A model generated the notes under the pieces. The model did no database searches. It was given only the letters and a program-made list of their open reading frames with translations, and was not told where the DNA came from. A program made the position numbers and the translations under genes. 64,000 bases of DNA from Bacillota bacterium (GTDB lineage Bacteria; Bacillota_I; Bacilli_A; RF39; UBA660), in NCBI GenBank assembly GCA_015059285.1, contig SVAS01000004.1, forward strand, positions 1-64,000. The letters are read 5' to 3'. Shown here piece by piece: positions 50,119 through 58,970 of this stretch (within the stretch, counting starts at the first letter, position 1; every line of letters begins with the position of its first letter).

Positions 50119-52047
50119 ATGAAACGTTTATTTTATTTTCTTTGTATATCTTTTTTAGCGATATTACCAATAAAAGTTGGTGCGAAAGAAGGAATACCAA
50201 ATTATTATATTTTCGCGACCGTTTTAAGTAATGGAGATGTAAATGTAAGAGAAATATTTAATATGAGTGGCGAATTTAATGGCATGGAACGCATTATTAA
50301 TCATATTGGTTCTAGAGAAATTTTTGATGGAAGTATTGATTCTTTTAAAGGTTCAAGTATTTATAATGGTGATAGTATTGTTATAAATGAAATAAAAGGA
50401 ATTCCTTATTCAAATTCTATTTCTTTAAATCAAATAAATAAAATGGGAGAAGTTTTTAAGGAAGTAGACTATGCTTCTAAAGGAGATTATGGAGTATATA
50501 CTAAAACAAATACTATGAGTGGCATTAATTTATTAATATACAATCCAAATTCTTATAAAAGGGCTTTTTATATTGATTATACAATTACCAATATGGCAAT
50601 TGTTCATAAGGATGTATCAGAACTAGGTTTTAATATTTTTACTGAACTTAATGAATATGTAGAAAACTTGGAAATGTATATTTCTATTCCAAATAATGAA
50701 AAATTACTTAAAGTTTGGGCACATGGACCTTTATGGGGGGAAAGTGAAATTATTGATAATCAAACTATTAAAGTGTCTATACAAAAGTTAGAAGCTAATA
50801 CTAATTTAGATGTGAGATTAGTTTTTGATAAAGAAGTTTTAAATGAAAGTCATAAATATTCTTTTACGGAAGCTTTAGGCAAAATAGTTACTCTTGAAAC
50901 AAAGCAAGCACAAATTGCAAATCAAAAAAGACAAGAACTTATAAAAAAGCAGGAGCATAAATTAATGATAGATGAGGTGTTAAATGTATCTAAAGTGATT
51001 TGGGTATTATTATTAGGATTAATTTTTTATAAAGTTTATAAATATCATGATAAAGAATATAAAAGTGAATTCAATGGCAAATATTTTAGAGATTTTCCAA
51101 GTGATAACCCTCCAGCATCCATAGGTTATTTGATAAATAAAAAAATAAAAGAAGATGAGTTATCCGCAAGTATTTTAATGCTTATAAATAATAAATTTTT
51201 ATCTTTTGAAAAGATGAATACCAAATCAAAAGATTATGTTTTAACTTATCACAAATCAGATAATATAGGTGTAAACGATCAAAGATTATTAGAGTTTTTA
51301 TTTTTAAAATCTTTTGAAGCGATAGAACCAGGTGAAAGTGTTACTTTATCCGAGTTAAAGAAAAAAGCTACTAGCAAATATGGCAAATTTTTAGGTTTAT
51401 ATACATCTTGGAATTTACTTGTAACCAAAGAAGCAGAAAATAAAAATTTTTTTGAAACAAATTATAAACATAAAATTTTACCTAGTATTTATAGTGTTTT
51501 AGGAATTATAATTAGTTTTTATAGTTTTATTTATGTAAGTAGTTTTAAATCTAGTATTTTAAGCATTTTAATGCTTGTACTTGCTATTATATCTTTAATA
51601 TATTTTTTAACTTTTACTAAAAGGACTAAAGAGGCAAACCATGAATATCATAAGTGGATGGGCTTAAAAAAATTTATGGAAGACTTTGGTACTATGGATA
51701 AAAAAGATTTGCCAGACATAGTGTTATGGGAAAAATATTTAGTTTATGCCTTAGTTTTAGGATGTGCAGAAAAGTTATCTAAAGATATGAAAATTAGAGT
51801 TAAAGAGTTTGATGATTTTGCGAGTCATGAACATAATTTTGATATATATCGTTTTAATACTTTTATTAGTTTTAATCATAGTGTTAATTCAACTATTCAT
51901 AGTTCAATTAAAAGAGCAAACGAAAGAAGAATAGCTAGTTCTACATCTTCATCAGGTAGTGGTTCTGGCGGTGGTTTTTCATCTGGCTTTTCATCAGGTG
52001 GAGGCGGAGGTTCCTTCGGTGGTGGAGGCGGTGGAGGTCGTTTCTAG
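50119..52047 (+). CDS. DUF2207 family membrane protein, Gly/Ser-rich C-terminus
   Basis: Signal peptide, TM segments, SSGSGSGGGFSSGFSSGGGGGSFGGGGGGGRF tail; adjacent to LemA. Confidence 0.88.
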   Translation: MKRLFYFLCISFLAILPIKVGAKEGIPNYYIFATVLSNGDVNVREIFNMSGEFNGMERIINHIGSREIFDGSIDSFKGSSIYNGDSIVINEIKGIPYSNSISLNQINKMGEVFKEVDYASKGDYGVYTKTNTMSGINLLIYNPNSYKRAFYIDYTITNMAIVHKDVSELGFNIFTELNEYVENLEMYISIPNNEKLLKVWAHGPLWGESEIIDNQTIKVSIQKLEANTNLDVRLVFDKEVLNESHKYSFTEALGKIVTLETKQAQIANQKRQELIKKQEHKLMIDEVLNVSKVIWVLLLGLIFYKVYKYHDKEYKSEFNGKYFRDFPSDNPPASIGYLINKKIKEDELSASILMLINNKFLSFEKMNTKSKDYVLTYHKSDNIGVNDQRLLEFLFLKSFEAIEPGESVTLSELKKKATSKYGKFLGLYTSWNLLVTKEAENKNFFETNYKHKILPSIYSVLGIIISFYSFIYVSSFKSSILSILMLVLAIISLIYFLTFTKRTKEANHEYHKWMGLKKFMEDFGTMDKKDLPDIVLWEKYLVYALVLGCAEKLSKDMKIRVKEFDDFASHEHNFDIYRFNTFISFNHSVNSTIHSSIKRANERRIASSTSSSGSGSGGGFSSGFSSGGGGGSFGGGGGGGRF

Positions 52048-52080
52048 TAAAAAAATGTTATGAATTTCATAACATTTTTC

Positions 52081-52395
52081 TTATACCATATAATAATTAG
52101 ATTCATTATATTTTGGTGTGTTATTAGAACTTACCATATTTTCTAAACGAGATACTCTTCTTTCTAAATTACTAACTTGATTACTTAGTGCTGAAACTTG
52201 TGAATCAATACCACCTATGTTTTGACCCATGATATTTGTATTAGGTACAGTAGGCATCATAATATTATTAGGCATTCCCATATTCATACCCATCATTTGA
52301 TTAGGCATCATCCCTTGGTTCATAATAGGCATAGTCCCTGGATAAGTAGGGTATACAGGATAAGAATTCATATTACAATTACGATCTTTTTTCAA
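52081..52395 (-). CDS. Met/Pro/Asn-rich low-complexity protein with C-terminal coiled coil
   Basis: MNSYPVYPTYPGTMPIMNQGMMPNQMMGMNMGMPNNIMMPTV...VSALSNQVSNLERRVSRLENMV. Confidence 0.65.
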   Translation of the reverse strand: MKKDRNCNMNSYPVYPTYPGTMPIMNQGMMPNQMMGMNMGMPNNIMMPTVPNTNIMGQNIGGIDSQVSALSNQVSNLERRVSRLENMVSSNNTPKYNESNYYMV

Positions 52396-52483
52396 AAAAA
52401 CACTCTCCTTTATTGTTCTAATTAATTATATGCTTTTGTTTATTTTTGGTGCTTACTGTGATATAATTTAAAAAGGTGATAAA

Positions 52484-53116
52484 ATGAGACTTAAAAATGT
52501 TAGAGGCGCTAAAGAAATAATTAATGCTTCACAGTATATAGTAGAAGATCCTTTTGTTTATTTAGGTAAATATCAACAATTATTTAATAACAATAATCCT
52601 ATAGAAATAGAAATAGGTATGGGTAAGGGAGATTTTATAATAGGTAAAGCTTTAAAAAATCCTAATATTAATTATATTGGTATAGAAAAGTTTGATAGTG
52701 TTATTGTGAGAGCTATTCAAAAATTAGAAAGCCTAGATTTAAAAAATTTAAAATTAATTAGAATGGATGCTTTAGATATTGATAAAGTTTTTAATAAAGA
52801 AATAGATACCCTTTATCTTAACTTTTCTGATCCTTGGCCTAAAAATAGACATGAAATGCGTAGATTAACAAGTAAAATATTTTTAAAAAAATATGAAAAT
52901 TTATTTAAAGATAAACCTTGTATTATTCAGAAAACTGATAATAGAAAACTGTTTGAATTTTCTATTATCAGTTATGTAGAAAATGGATATAAAATAGATG
53001 AAATATCTTTAGATTTATATAAAGATGATACTAAAGATAATATAGCTACTGAATATGAAAAAAGATTTGTTTCTTTAGGACAAACCATTTTTATGGTAAA
53101 AGTGAGTAGACACTAG
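52484..53116 (+). CDS. trmB: tRNA (guanine-N7-)-methyltransferase
   Basis: EIEIGMGKGDFIIGKA, NFSDPWPKNRHEMRRLTSKIFLKKYE. Confidence 0.95.
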   Translation: MRLKNVRGAKEIINASQYIVEDPFVYLGKYQQLFNNNNPIEIEIGMGKGDFIIGKALKNPNINYIGIEKFDSVIVRAIQKLESLDLKNLKLIRMDALDIDKVFNKEIDTLYLNFSDPWPKNRHEMRRLTSKIFLKKYENLFKDKPCIIQKTDNRKLFEFSIISYVENGYKIDEISLDLYKDDTKDNIATEYEKRFVSLGQTIFMVKVSRH

Positions 53117-53188
53117 CTTTACGTATAAAATTATAAAAAATTATTCAAAAAACTTAAAGTTTGGTATAATATGGTTAGAAGGTGTTAT

Positions 53189-53797
53189 ATGAAGAAAATA
53201 GTTATAACTTTAATGCTTGTTTTCTTAGTAACTGGATGTACTGTTGTTAGGATAGATACCGATAGTATAGATAATACCATCAATGTTATATTATCAAAGA
53301 ATAATGATTTATATAATACTGTTGGTAAAGGTTATAAATATTATAAACCTCGTGGAGTTACTTATATTGATACTAATGAATATAATGAAAAGTTATATTC
53401 AAATGGAAATTATTATTATTTATATGTAGATATTAATAGCTATTATTATAAAAAAGAATTTACTTATGAAGAAAATAATAATGCATATTATTCTAGGAAG
53501 ATAGATATTAATAATAAATTAGGGTATTTAGAGATAAATAAGTATAAAGACAAATATTTAATTGAATTTATGTATAATTATGCGAAAATTGAAGCATTAG
53601 TAGATGAGAAAGATATAAATGATGTTGTTTTGAATTCTTCTTATATATTATCTACAATTAAGTTTAATAGTAAAGTTATTAAAATAATGCTTAATGATAA
53701 TTATTTTATTAACAAAGAAGAAAGATATGATGTATTTACACCTAAAGAAGAGACAATGGAATTATATGATTATGATGAAAGTAATGAAGGTGATTAG
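53189..53797 (+). CDS. Putative lipoprotein
   Basis: MKKIVITLMLVFLVTGCTV lipobox. Confidence 0.75.
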   Translation: MKKIVITLMLVFLVTGCTVVRIDTDSIDNTINVILSKNNDLYNTVGKGYKYYKPRGVTYIDTNEYNEKLYSNGNYYYLYVDINSYYYKKEFTYEENNNAYYSRKIDINNKLGYLEINKYKDKYLIEFMYNYAKIEALVDEKDINDVVLNSSYILSTIKFNSKVIKIMLNDNYFINKEERYDVFTPKEETMELYDYDESNEGD

Positions 53798-54571
53798 ATG
53801 GGATTTTTAGATAAAGTAAAAAATATGTTTATTGAAGAGATTGAAGAAGATGAACCAATTAAAAAAGAAGTTATTCAAGTAGAAATACCTTCACCAAAAG
53901 TAGAAGAACCTATTAAGGAAGAAGAGCCCGCTTTAAAAAGAGAAGAAAAATTTGTTTTTCCTGTTTATTTTGATGATAAAGATTTTGAAAAAATAGAACA
54001 AGAAGAACGTAAACCAGAAATTAAACCGGTAGAAAAACCTATAAAAAGAGAAGCTTATGGGATTAAAAAAGAGGAAAAGGTTGAAAAGAAAGTGTTTAAA
54101 CCAACTCCTATTATTTCTCCTGTTTATGGTGTTTTGGATAAAAACTATAAAAAAGATGAAATAACTCATAAGAAGAAAACTTCTACAATAAGTTATAGAA
54201 CGAATGAAGCTGTTGATATTGATGATGTTCGTAAAAAAGCATATGGTACTTTAGAAGATGAATTAGAAAATAATTTATTTGAAAAAACTTCTATTTTATT
54301 TAATAACGAAGTTGATAATCAAGAAGTAGATAGCAATAACTTAATTGATGTATTTGAAGAACCAAGACATGAACAAAAAGAAGGAGCTTTAGAAGTAGTA
54401 AACGATGAAGTTGAATTAGATGATTTTGAAGAAACTGATAATTTAATAGAAGATGAATTAAATAGAAATTATGATGAAGAAGAAGTTACTAATAGTTATG
54501 TTGAAGAGTTAAATGATAGTGATTTATTTAATTTGATTGATTCTATGTATGAAAAGAAGGATGATGAATAA
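53798..54571 (+). CDS. Acidic hypothetical protein
   Basis: Glu/Lys-rich open frame, tightly packed between neighbours. Confidence 0.65.
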   Translation: MGFLDKVKNMFIEEIEEDEPIKKEVIQVEIPSPKVEEPIKEEEPALKREEKFVFPVYFDDKDFEKIEQEERKPEIKPVEKPIKREAYGIKKEEKVEKKVFKPTPIISPVYGVLDKNYKKDEITHKKKTSTISYRTNEAVDIDDVRKKAYGTLEDELENNLFEKTSILFNNEVDNQEVDSNNLIDVFEEPRHEQKEGALEVVNDEVELDDFEETDNLIEDELNRNYDEEEVTNSYVEELNDSDLFNLIDSMYEKKDDE

Positions 54572-54864
54572 TGATATATTTAAATGATTTATTTCCTGTA
54601 ATATTATATATTTTATTGATTATACTAGTAGTAGTACTTATTATATTTTTTATTAAAATGATTTCTACATTAAAAAAAGTAGATCAAGTTGTGGAAGATG
54701 TTAATCAAAAAGTAAATAAATTAAACGGACTTTTTAATATGGTTGATATGGCTGCTGATACTTTATCTATTATGAGTGATCGCATTGTTTCAATCATTTC
54801 AAATGGTGTTAGTAAACTATTTACTAAAAAAAGCAAAAAAAGAGAGGAAGATGAAGATGAGTAA
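54571..54864 (+). CDS. Small TM protein (DUF948-like)
   Basis: N-terminal TM then VDQVVEDVNQKVNKLNGLFNMVD. Confidence 0.65.
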   Translation: MIYLNDLFPVILYILLIILVVVLIIFFIKMISTLKKVDQVVEDVNQKVNKLNGLFNMVDMAADTLSIMSDRIVSIISNGVSKLFTKKSKKREEDEDE

Positions 54865-55270
54865 GAAAAAAGGTGGCTTAGGTAAGTTTTTGTTAGGCGC
54901 TGGAATTGGTGCTGGATTAGGTATTTTATTTGCACCTAGAGCAGGTAGTGAAACAAGAAAAGAATTAAAAGTAAAATTAGATGATATGTTAAAAAAAGTA
55001 AAAGAAATAGATGTAGATGAAGTAAAAGAAGAGTTTGAAGCTAAATTATATGAAATTAAAAATGAATTAGCAGAACTAGATAAAGAAAAAGTTTTAAAAA
55101 TTGCTAAGAAAAAAGCTAAAGAAATAAAAGAAAAAACAGAAAAGCTAGTTGAATATGCTATAGAAAAAGGAACACCTATTTTAGAAGATGCTGCTGATGC
55201 TATTCGTGAAAAAGCAGTAGAAGTTACAAAAGAAGTTTTAAATAAATTAGAAAAAACAGAAGAAAAATAA
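54857..55270 (+). CDS. YtxH domain protein
   Basis: MSKKKGGLGKFLLGAGIGAGLGILFAPRAGSETRKELK. Confidence 0.85.
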   Translation: MSKKKGGLGKFLLGAGIGAGLGILFAPRAGSETRKELKVKLDDMLKKVKEIDVDEVKEEFEAKLYEIKNELAELDKEKVLKIAKKKAKEIKEKTEKLVEYAIEKGTPILEDAADAIREKAVEVTKEVLNKLEKTEEK

Positions 55271-55348
55271 AAAATACTTTTTAGTATTTTTTTTGTGTTT
55301 GATAATTTATAACATTTATAGTATAATTATAGTGACTGAGGTGGAGAT

Positions 55349-55804
55349 ATGGATTTTATGAAAAGACATAAAATTAAATTAGTCTTATTAGGAGTATTTA
55401 TATTAGTTTTTATTGCTTCGTTAATTGCCCTTGTTAGCATGTTATATCCAGATTCTAAAAAAGATGTATATGGAAATCGTTTAGAAGGTATTAAGGATGT
55501 AAAAATATCTAATCAAGTTATAACAGAAATAAAGGATAAAATTTTATCTTCTGATTTTGTTGATGATACTGATTATGTATTAAAGGGTAAATTAATAACT
55601 TTTAAAATAGAAGTGAAAGCTGATACCAAAGTAACTAGTGCTAAAAAATTAGTTAGTAATATAACAGAATGTCTAAGTGAAAAAATACAAGCTTTTTATG
55701 ATATTCAAGTTATAATTATTGAAGATAAAGAAGAAAGTACAAATTATCCTGTGTTTGCATATAAACATAAAACAAGCAAAAATTTTGTTTGGACAAATAA
55801 TTAG
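55349..55804 (+). CDS. Hypothetical membrane-anchored protein
   Basis: N-terminal TM; extracellular domain. Confidence 0.65.
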   Translation: MDFMKRHKIKLVLLGVFILVFIASLIALVSMLYPDSKKDVYGNRLEGIKDVKISNQVITEIKDKILSSDFVDDTDYVLKGKLITFKIEVKADTKVTSAKKLVSNITECLSEKIQAFYDIQVIIIEDKEESTNYPVFAYKHKTSKNFVWTNN

Positions 55805-55822
55805 TAAGGTGGTACAAAAAAT

Positions 55823-57856
55823 ATGAAAAATAAAAAATGGTTAATAACGATTATTGTTGCCATAGTAGTAGTTTTATCGGGAATATTAGTTTTAGTTTTA
55901 AAAAATCAAGATAATGAAACAACTTTAACAATTTTAGAAAAAAGATGGATTGAAAATAATAAAAATACTGTTATAGATTTTGGCATTTTAAATGATGTTT
56001 CTATTCTAAATTATGAAGGTGAAGGAGTTTTCTTTGATTTTTTACAATCTTTAGAACAAACTACTGAGTTAGAATTTAATAAAGTTTCTTATAGTTATGG
56101 TGATGAAATAGAAAACGATTATGCCTTTAAAGTAACTAAAGAAATTGGTAAAAAAGATATATTAGTATATAGTGATAATTATGTAGTTTTAAGTAAAAAT
56201 AATTTAAAATATAATAAATTATCTGATATTAATAATCTAACTTTAGGGGTTTTAGAAACTAATATTGAAGAAGTAAATAATTACATTAATAATAGTGAAT
56301 TATTATTTAAATCTTTTGAAACAATTGATAGTTTAATTGAAGAAATAGATAAAGAAGAATCTAGTATAGATGCTATTGTTTTACCTAAGTTAGTTTTCTT
56401 AAATAAAGAGTTAGAAAATAAACTATATATAAATTATAATATTATTGAAATGCAAGATAATTATGTTATATCTTTAGGTTCAATAGATAAATTAAATGAC
56501 ATTATAACTAAATATTATAATAAATGGAAAAAAGAAGAGTATGACACTTCATATTCAAAATATTTTACTAGTACTTACTTTGCTACAAATGAAGTGGATG
56601 AACAATCTAAAGCTAAGTTTAGAAGTAAAAGATATGTTTATGGATTTGTTAGTAATCCACCATTTGATAAACCAATTGACAATAAGTTATTAGGTACAAA
56701 TAGTAGTATTATTTCGTCATTTTCACAACTTTCTAATGTAGAAATTATATATAAAGAATATAGTTCATTTAGTAAAATGTTAGAAGATTTTAATGCTAAT
56801 AAAATAGATTTTTATTTTGATATGTATCAACCTAGCGAATATAAAATGGATGTATATAAAACAGTATCTGCTTATGATGAACAAATAGTAGTTATTACGG
56901 GTATTAGTAATAATAATATTATTAATTCTACAAGTTCATTAAAAGGAAAAAAAGTATCTACTCTAAATTATACAAAAACATTTGAATTTTTAAAGAAAAT
57001 CGGCGCTAATGTTCAAGGATTTAATACAATTGATGAGCTTATTAAAGGTAGTCGCGAAGAAACTTTAATTGCTATAGATCAACTTACATATAATTATTAT
57101 TCTAAAGATGAATTAAAAAATCATAAAGTAGATTATCAATTTTCGTTAGATACAGAATATAATTATGTAATTAGAGATATTAAAGAAAATGAAATACTTA
57201 TGAATTTTTTGGATTTTTATTTAGCTTTTACTAATGAAAAAACTTTAATTAATACTGGTTATTATAATACAGTTAGAAGAAATGTAAATTTAGATTTACT
57301 TAAAAATACTTTAATTTTAATTGGTACAATAACTATAATTGGTATTGGTTATGCATTTATTAAAAAGAATAAAGATAAAAAATCTAATACAATGAAAAAA
57401 GAAGATAAATTACGTTATGTAGATATGCTTACATCTTTAAAAAATCGAAATTATTTAAATGATAATATTGAAATATGGGATGAAAGTGAAATTTATCCAC
57501 AAACTATTATTATAGTAGATTTAAATAATATTGCTTATATTAATGATAATTATGGACATCAAGAAGGAGATAATATCATTAAAGAAGCAGCTAATATACT
57601 TATTACAGATCAAATGGAAAACAGTGATATTATTAGAACAAATGGTAATGAATTCTTAATTTACTTAGTAGAATATGATGAAAAGCAAATTGTTTCATAT
57701 ATTCGTAAATTAAATAAAGATTTTAAAGAATTATCTTATGGCTTTGGTGCTGCTATTGGTTATAGTATGATTACAGATGCTATTAAAACTATAGATGATG
57801 CTATTAATGAAGCAACACTTGATATGAGAAATAATAAAGAGGAACTAAATAATTAA
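55823..57856 (+). CDS. Tandem substrate-binding-protein-like sensor with degenerate GGDEF domain
   Basis: Two SBP_bac_3-like regions, TM, then VDMLTSLKNRNYLND...IRTNGNEFLIYL. Confidence 0.78.
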   Translation: MKNKKWLITIIVAIVVVLSGILVLVLKNQDNETTLTILEKRWIENNKNTVIDFGILNDVSILNYEGEGVFFDFLQSLEQTTELEFNKVSYSYGDEIENDYAFKVTKEIGKKDILVYSDNYVVLSKNNLKYNKLSDINNLTLGVLETNIEEVNNYINNSELLFKSFETIDSLIEEIDKEESSIDAIVLPKLVFLNKELENKLYINYNIIEMQDNYVISLGSIDKLNDIITKYYNKWKKEEYDTSYSKYFTSTYFATNEVDEQSKAKFRSKRYVYGFVSNPPFDKPIDNKLLGTNSSIISSFSQLSNVEIIYKEYSSFSKMLEDFNANKIDFYFDMYQPSEYKMDVYKTVSAYDEQIVVITGISNNNIINSTSSLKGKKVSTLNYTKTFEFLKKIGANVQGFNTIDELIKGSREETLIAIDQLTYNYYSKDELKNHKVDYQFSLDTEYNYVIRDIKENEILMNFLDFYLAFTNEKTLINTGYYNTVRRNVNLDLLKNTLILIGTITIIGIGYAFIKKNKDKKSNTMKKEDKLRYVDMLTSLKNRNYLNDNIEIWDESEIYPQTIIIVDLNNIAYINDNYGHQEGDNIIKEAANILITDQMENSDIIRTNGNEFLIYLVEYDEKQIVSYIRKLNKDFKELSYGFGAAIGYSMITDAIKTIDDAINEATLDMRNNKEELNN

Positions 57857-57887
57857 GCAAGTTTAACTTGCTTTTTTAGGAGGTAAT

Positions 57888-58715
57888 ATGAAAAGATTAA
57901 AAAGATATATAAAAAGACTTATTAATATACTAAAAAGACCAGAAGTTAGAATTCTTCCAGGACAGATTGCTTACTTTGTTGTATTATCCGCAGTTCCTTT
58001 AATTGCTTTAATTGGATGTTTATGTTCTTTATTTTCTGTTTCATTAAATGGTGTTTTAAATATTTTTGTTGAAAATATTCCAGAAGCTGTAATAAATATA
58101 TTAAAACCAGCATTTACAAATCCTGGATTTACAGCTGGATTTTCTATTATTGTTGGTTTTATAGTAGCATCAAATGGAACTCATTCAATTATAGTAGCTA
58201 CTAATTTATTATTTAAAATTGAAACAAAAGATTATATTAAAAGAAGAATAAAAGCCTTTTTTATGTTAATAGTATTAGTACTACTTTTCTTTTTTATAGT
58301 TGTAGTACTCGGGTTTGGTAATGTTATTTTAAAAATGATATTATCATTAAAAGTATTAGCAAATGTTTCTGAATATATATATACTATATTTATACTATTA
58401 AAATGGCCTATAGCTATAGTTTTAATTTTCTTTATGGTAACGTTACTTTATACAATGGCACTTGATAAACGTATTCCAAGTAGATATATGAATAAAGGTG
58501 CTGTTTTTACAACTTGTTGTTGGTTATTAGTTACAGCAGTATATTCTTATTATGCTAGTAATTTTGCAAATTATAGCTTATTTTATGGTAATTTAGCAAA
58601 CTTAGTAGTTCTTATGATTTGGGTTTATATCCTAGCTTATATTTTTGTAATTGGTATAGCTATTAATAGTGATAATTATAATGTGGAAAAAAATGTTATT
58701 AATAAAAAGGATTAA
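57888..58715 (+). CDS. YihY/BrkB family inner membrane protein
   Basis: Multi-TM, ILPGQIAYFVVLSAVPLIALIG...LYTMALDKRIPSRYMNKGAVFTTCCWLLV. Confidence 0.88.
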   Translation: MKRLKRYIKRLINILKRPEVRILPGQIAYFVVLSAVPLIALIGCLCSLFSVSLNGVLNIFVENIPEAVINILKPAFTNPGFTAGFSIIVGFIVASNGTHSIIVATNLLFKIETKDYIKRRIKAFFMLIVLVLLFFFIVVVLGFGNVILKMILSLKVLANVSEYIYTIFILLKWPIAIVLIFFMVTLLYTMALDKRIPSRYMNKGAVFTTCCWLLVTAVYSYYASNFANYSLFYGNLANLVVLMIWVYILAYIFVIGIAINSDNYNVEKNVINKKD

Positions 58716-58870
58716 ATAAGTAAATATTATTAGTGAATACATATCAATTACCAGTATGTATTTATTTACAGACTACACTAGTACCGATGTAGTTTTACTG
58801 TGAACTAATAAGTATTAATTCTTATATGGTAATATATCTCCTTTTTAATAACAGCTATTAATAAATAGTA

Positions 58871-58893
58871 AAACGGTTTATAGCCGTTTTTTT
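58871..58893 (+). terminator. Rho-independent terminator
   Basis: AAACGG tttatag CCGTTT + T-run. Confidence 0.75.
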
Positions 58894-58900
58894 GTTTAAA

Positions 58901-58970
58901 TTTATGTTATAGTCCTGTTCTGAAAGCTAAAAAAATATATAATAAAGCTTGTTAGAATAGGAGTGAGTTT
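58901..58970 (+). promoter_or_regulatory. Conserved pilin leader with SD-sequestering hairpin (copy P5)
   Basis: CCTGTTCTGAAAGCT (58914-58928) pairs with AGCTT-g-TTAGAATAGG (58946-58961). Confidence 0.6.

Noticed and set aside
51940-52045. Gly/Ser-rich repeat at the end of the DUF2207 gene as a possible tandem-repeat mobile or phase-variable tract
   Set aside because: Gly-rich tails are a common feature of LemA-associated DUF2207 proteins; repeat is short and irregular.
54705-54935. Antisense ORFs over 54571-54935 and 53933-54169
   Set aside because: Low-complexity mirror translations of Lys/Glu-rich coding regions.
58715-58900. Possible tRNA or integration site between yihY and P5
   Set aside because: No cloverleaf, CCA or T-loop signature could be drawn; only simple hairpins and a terminator.
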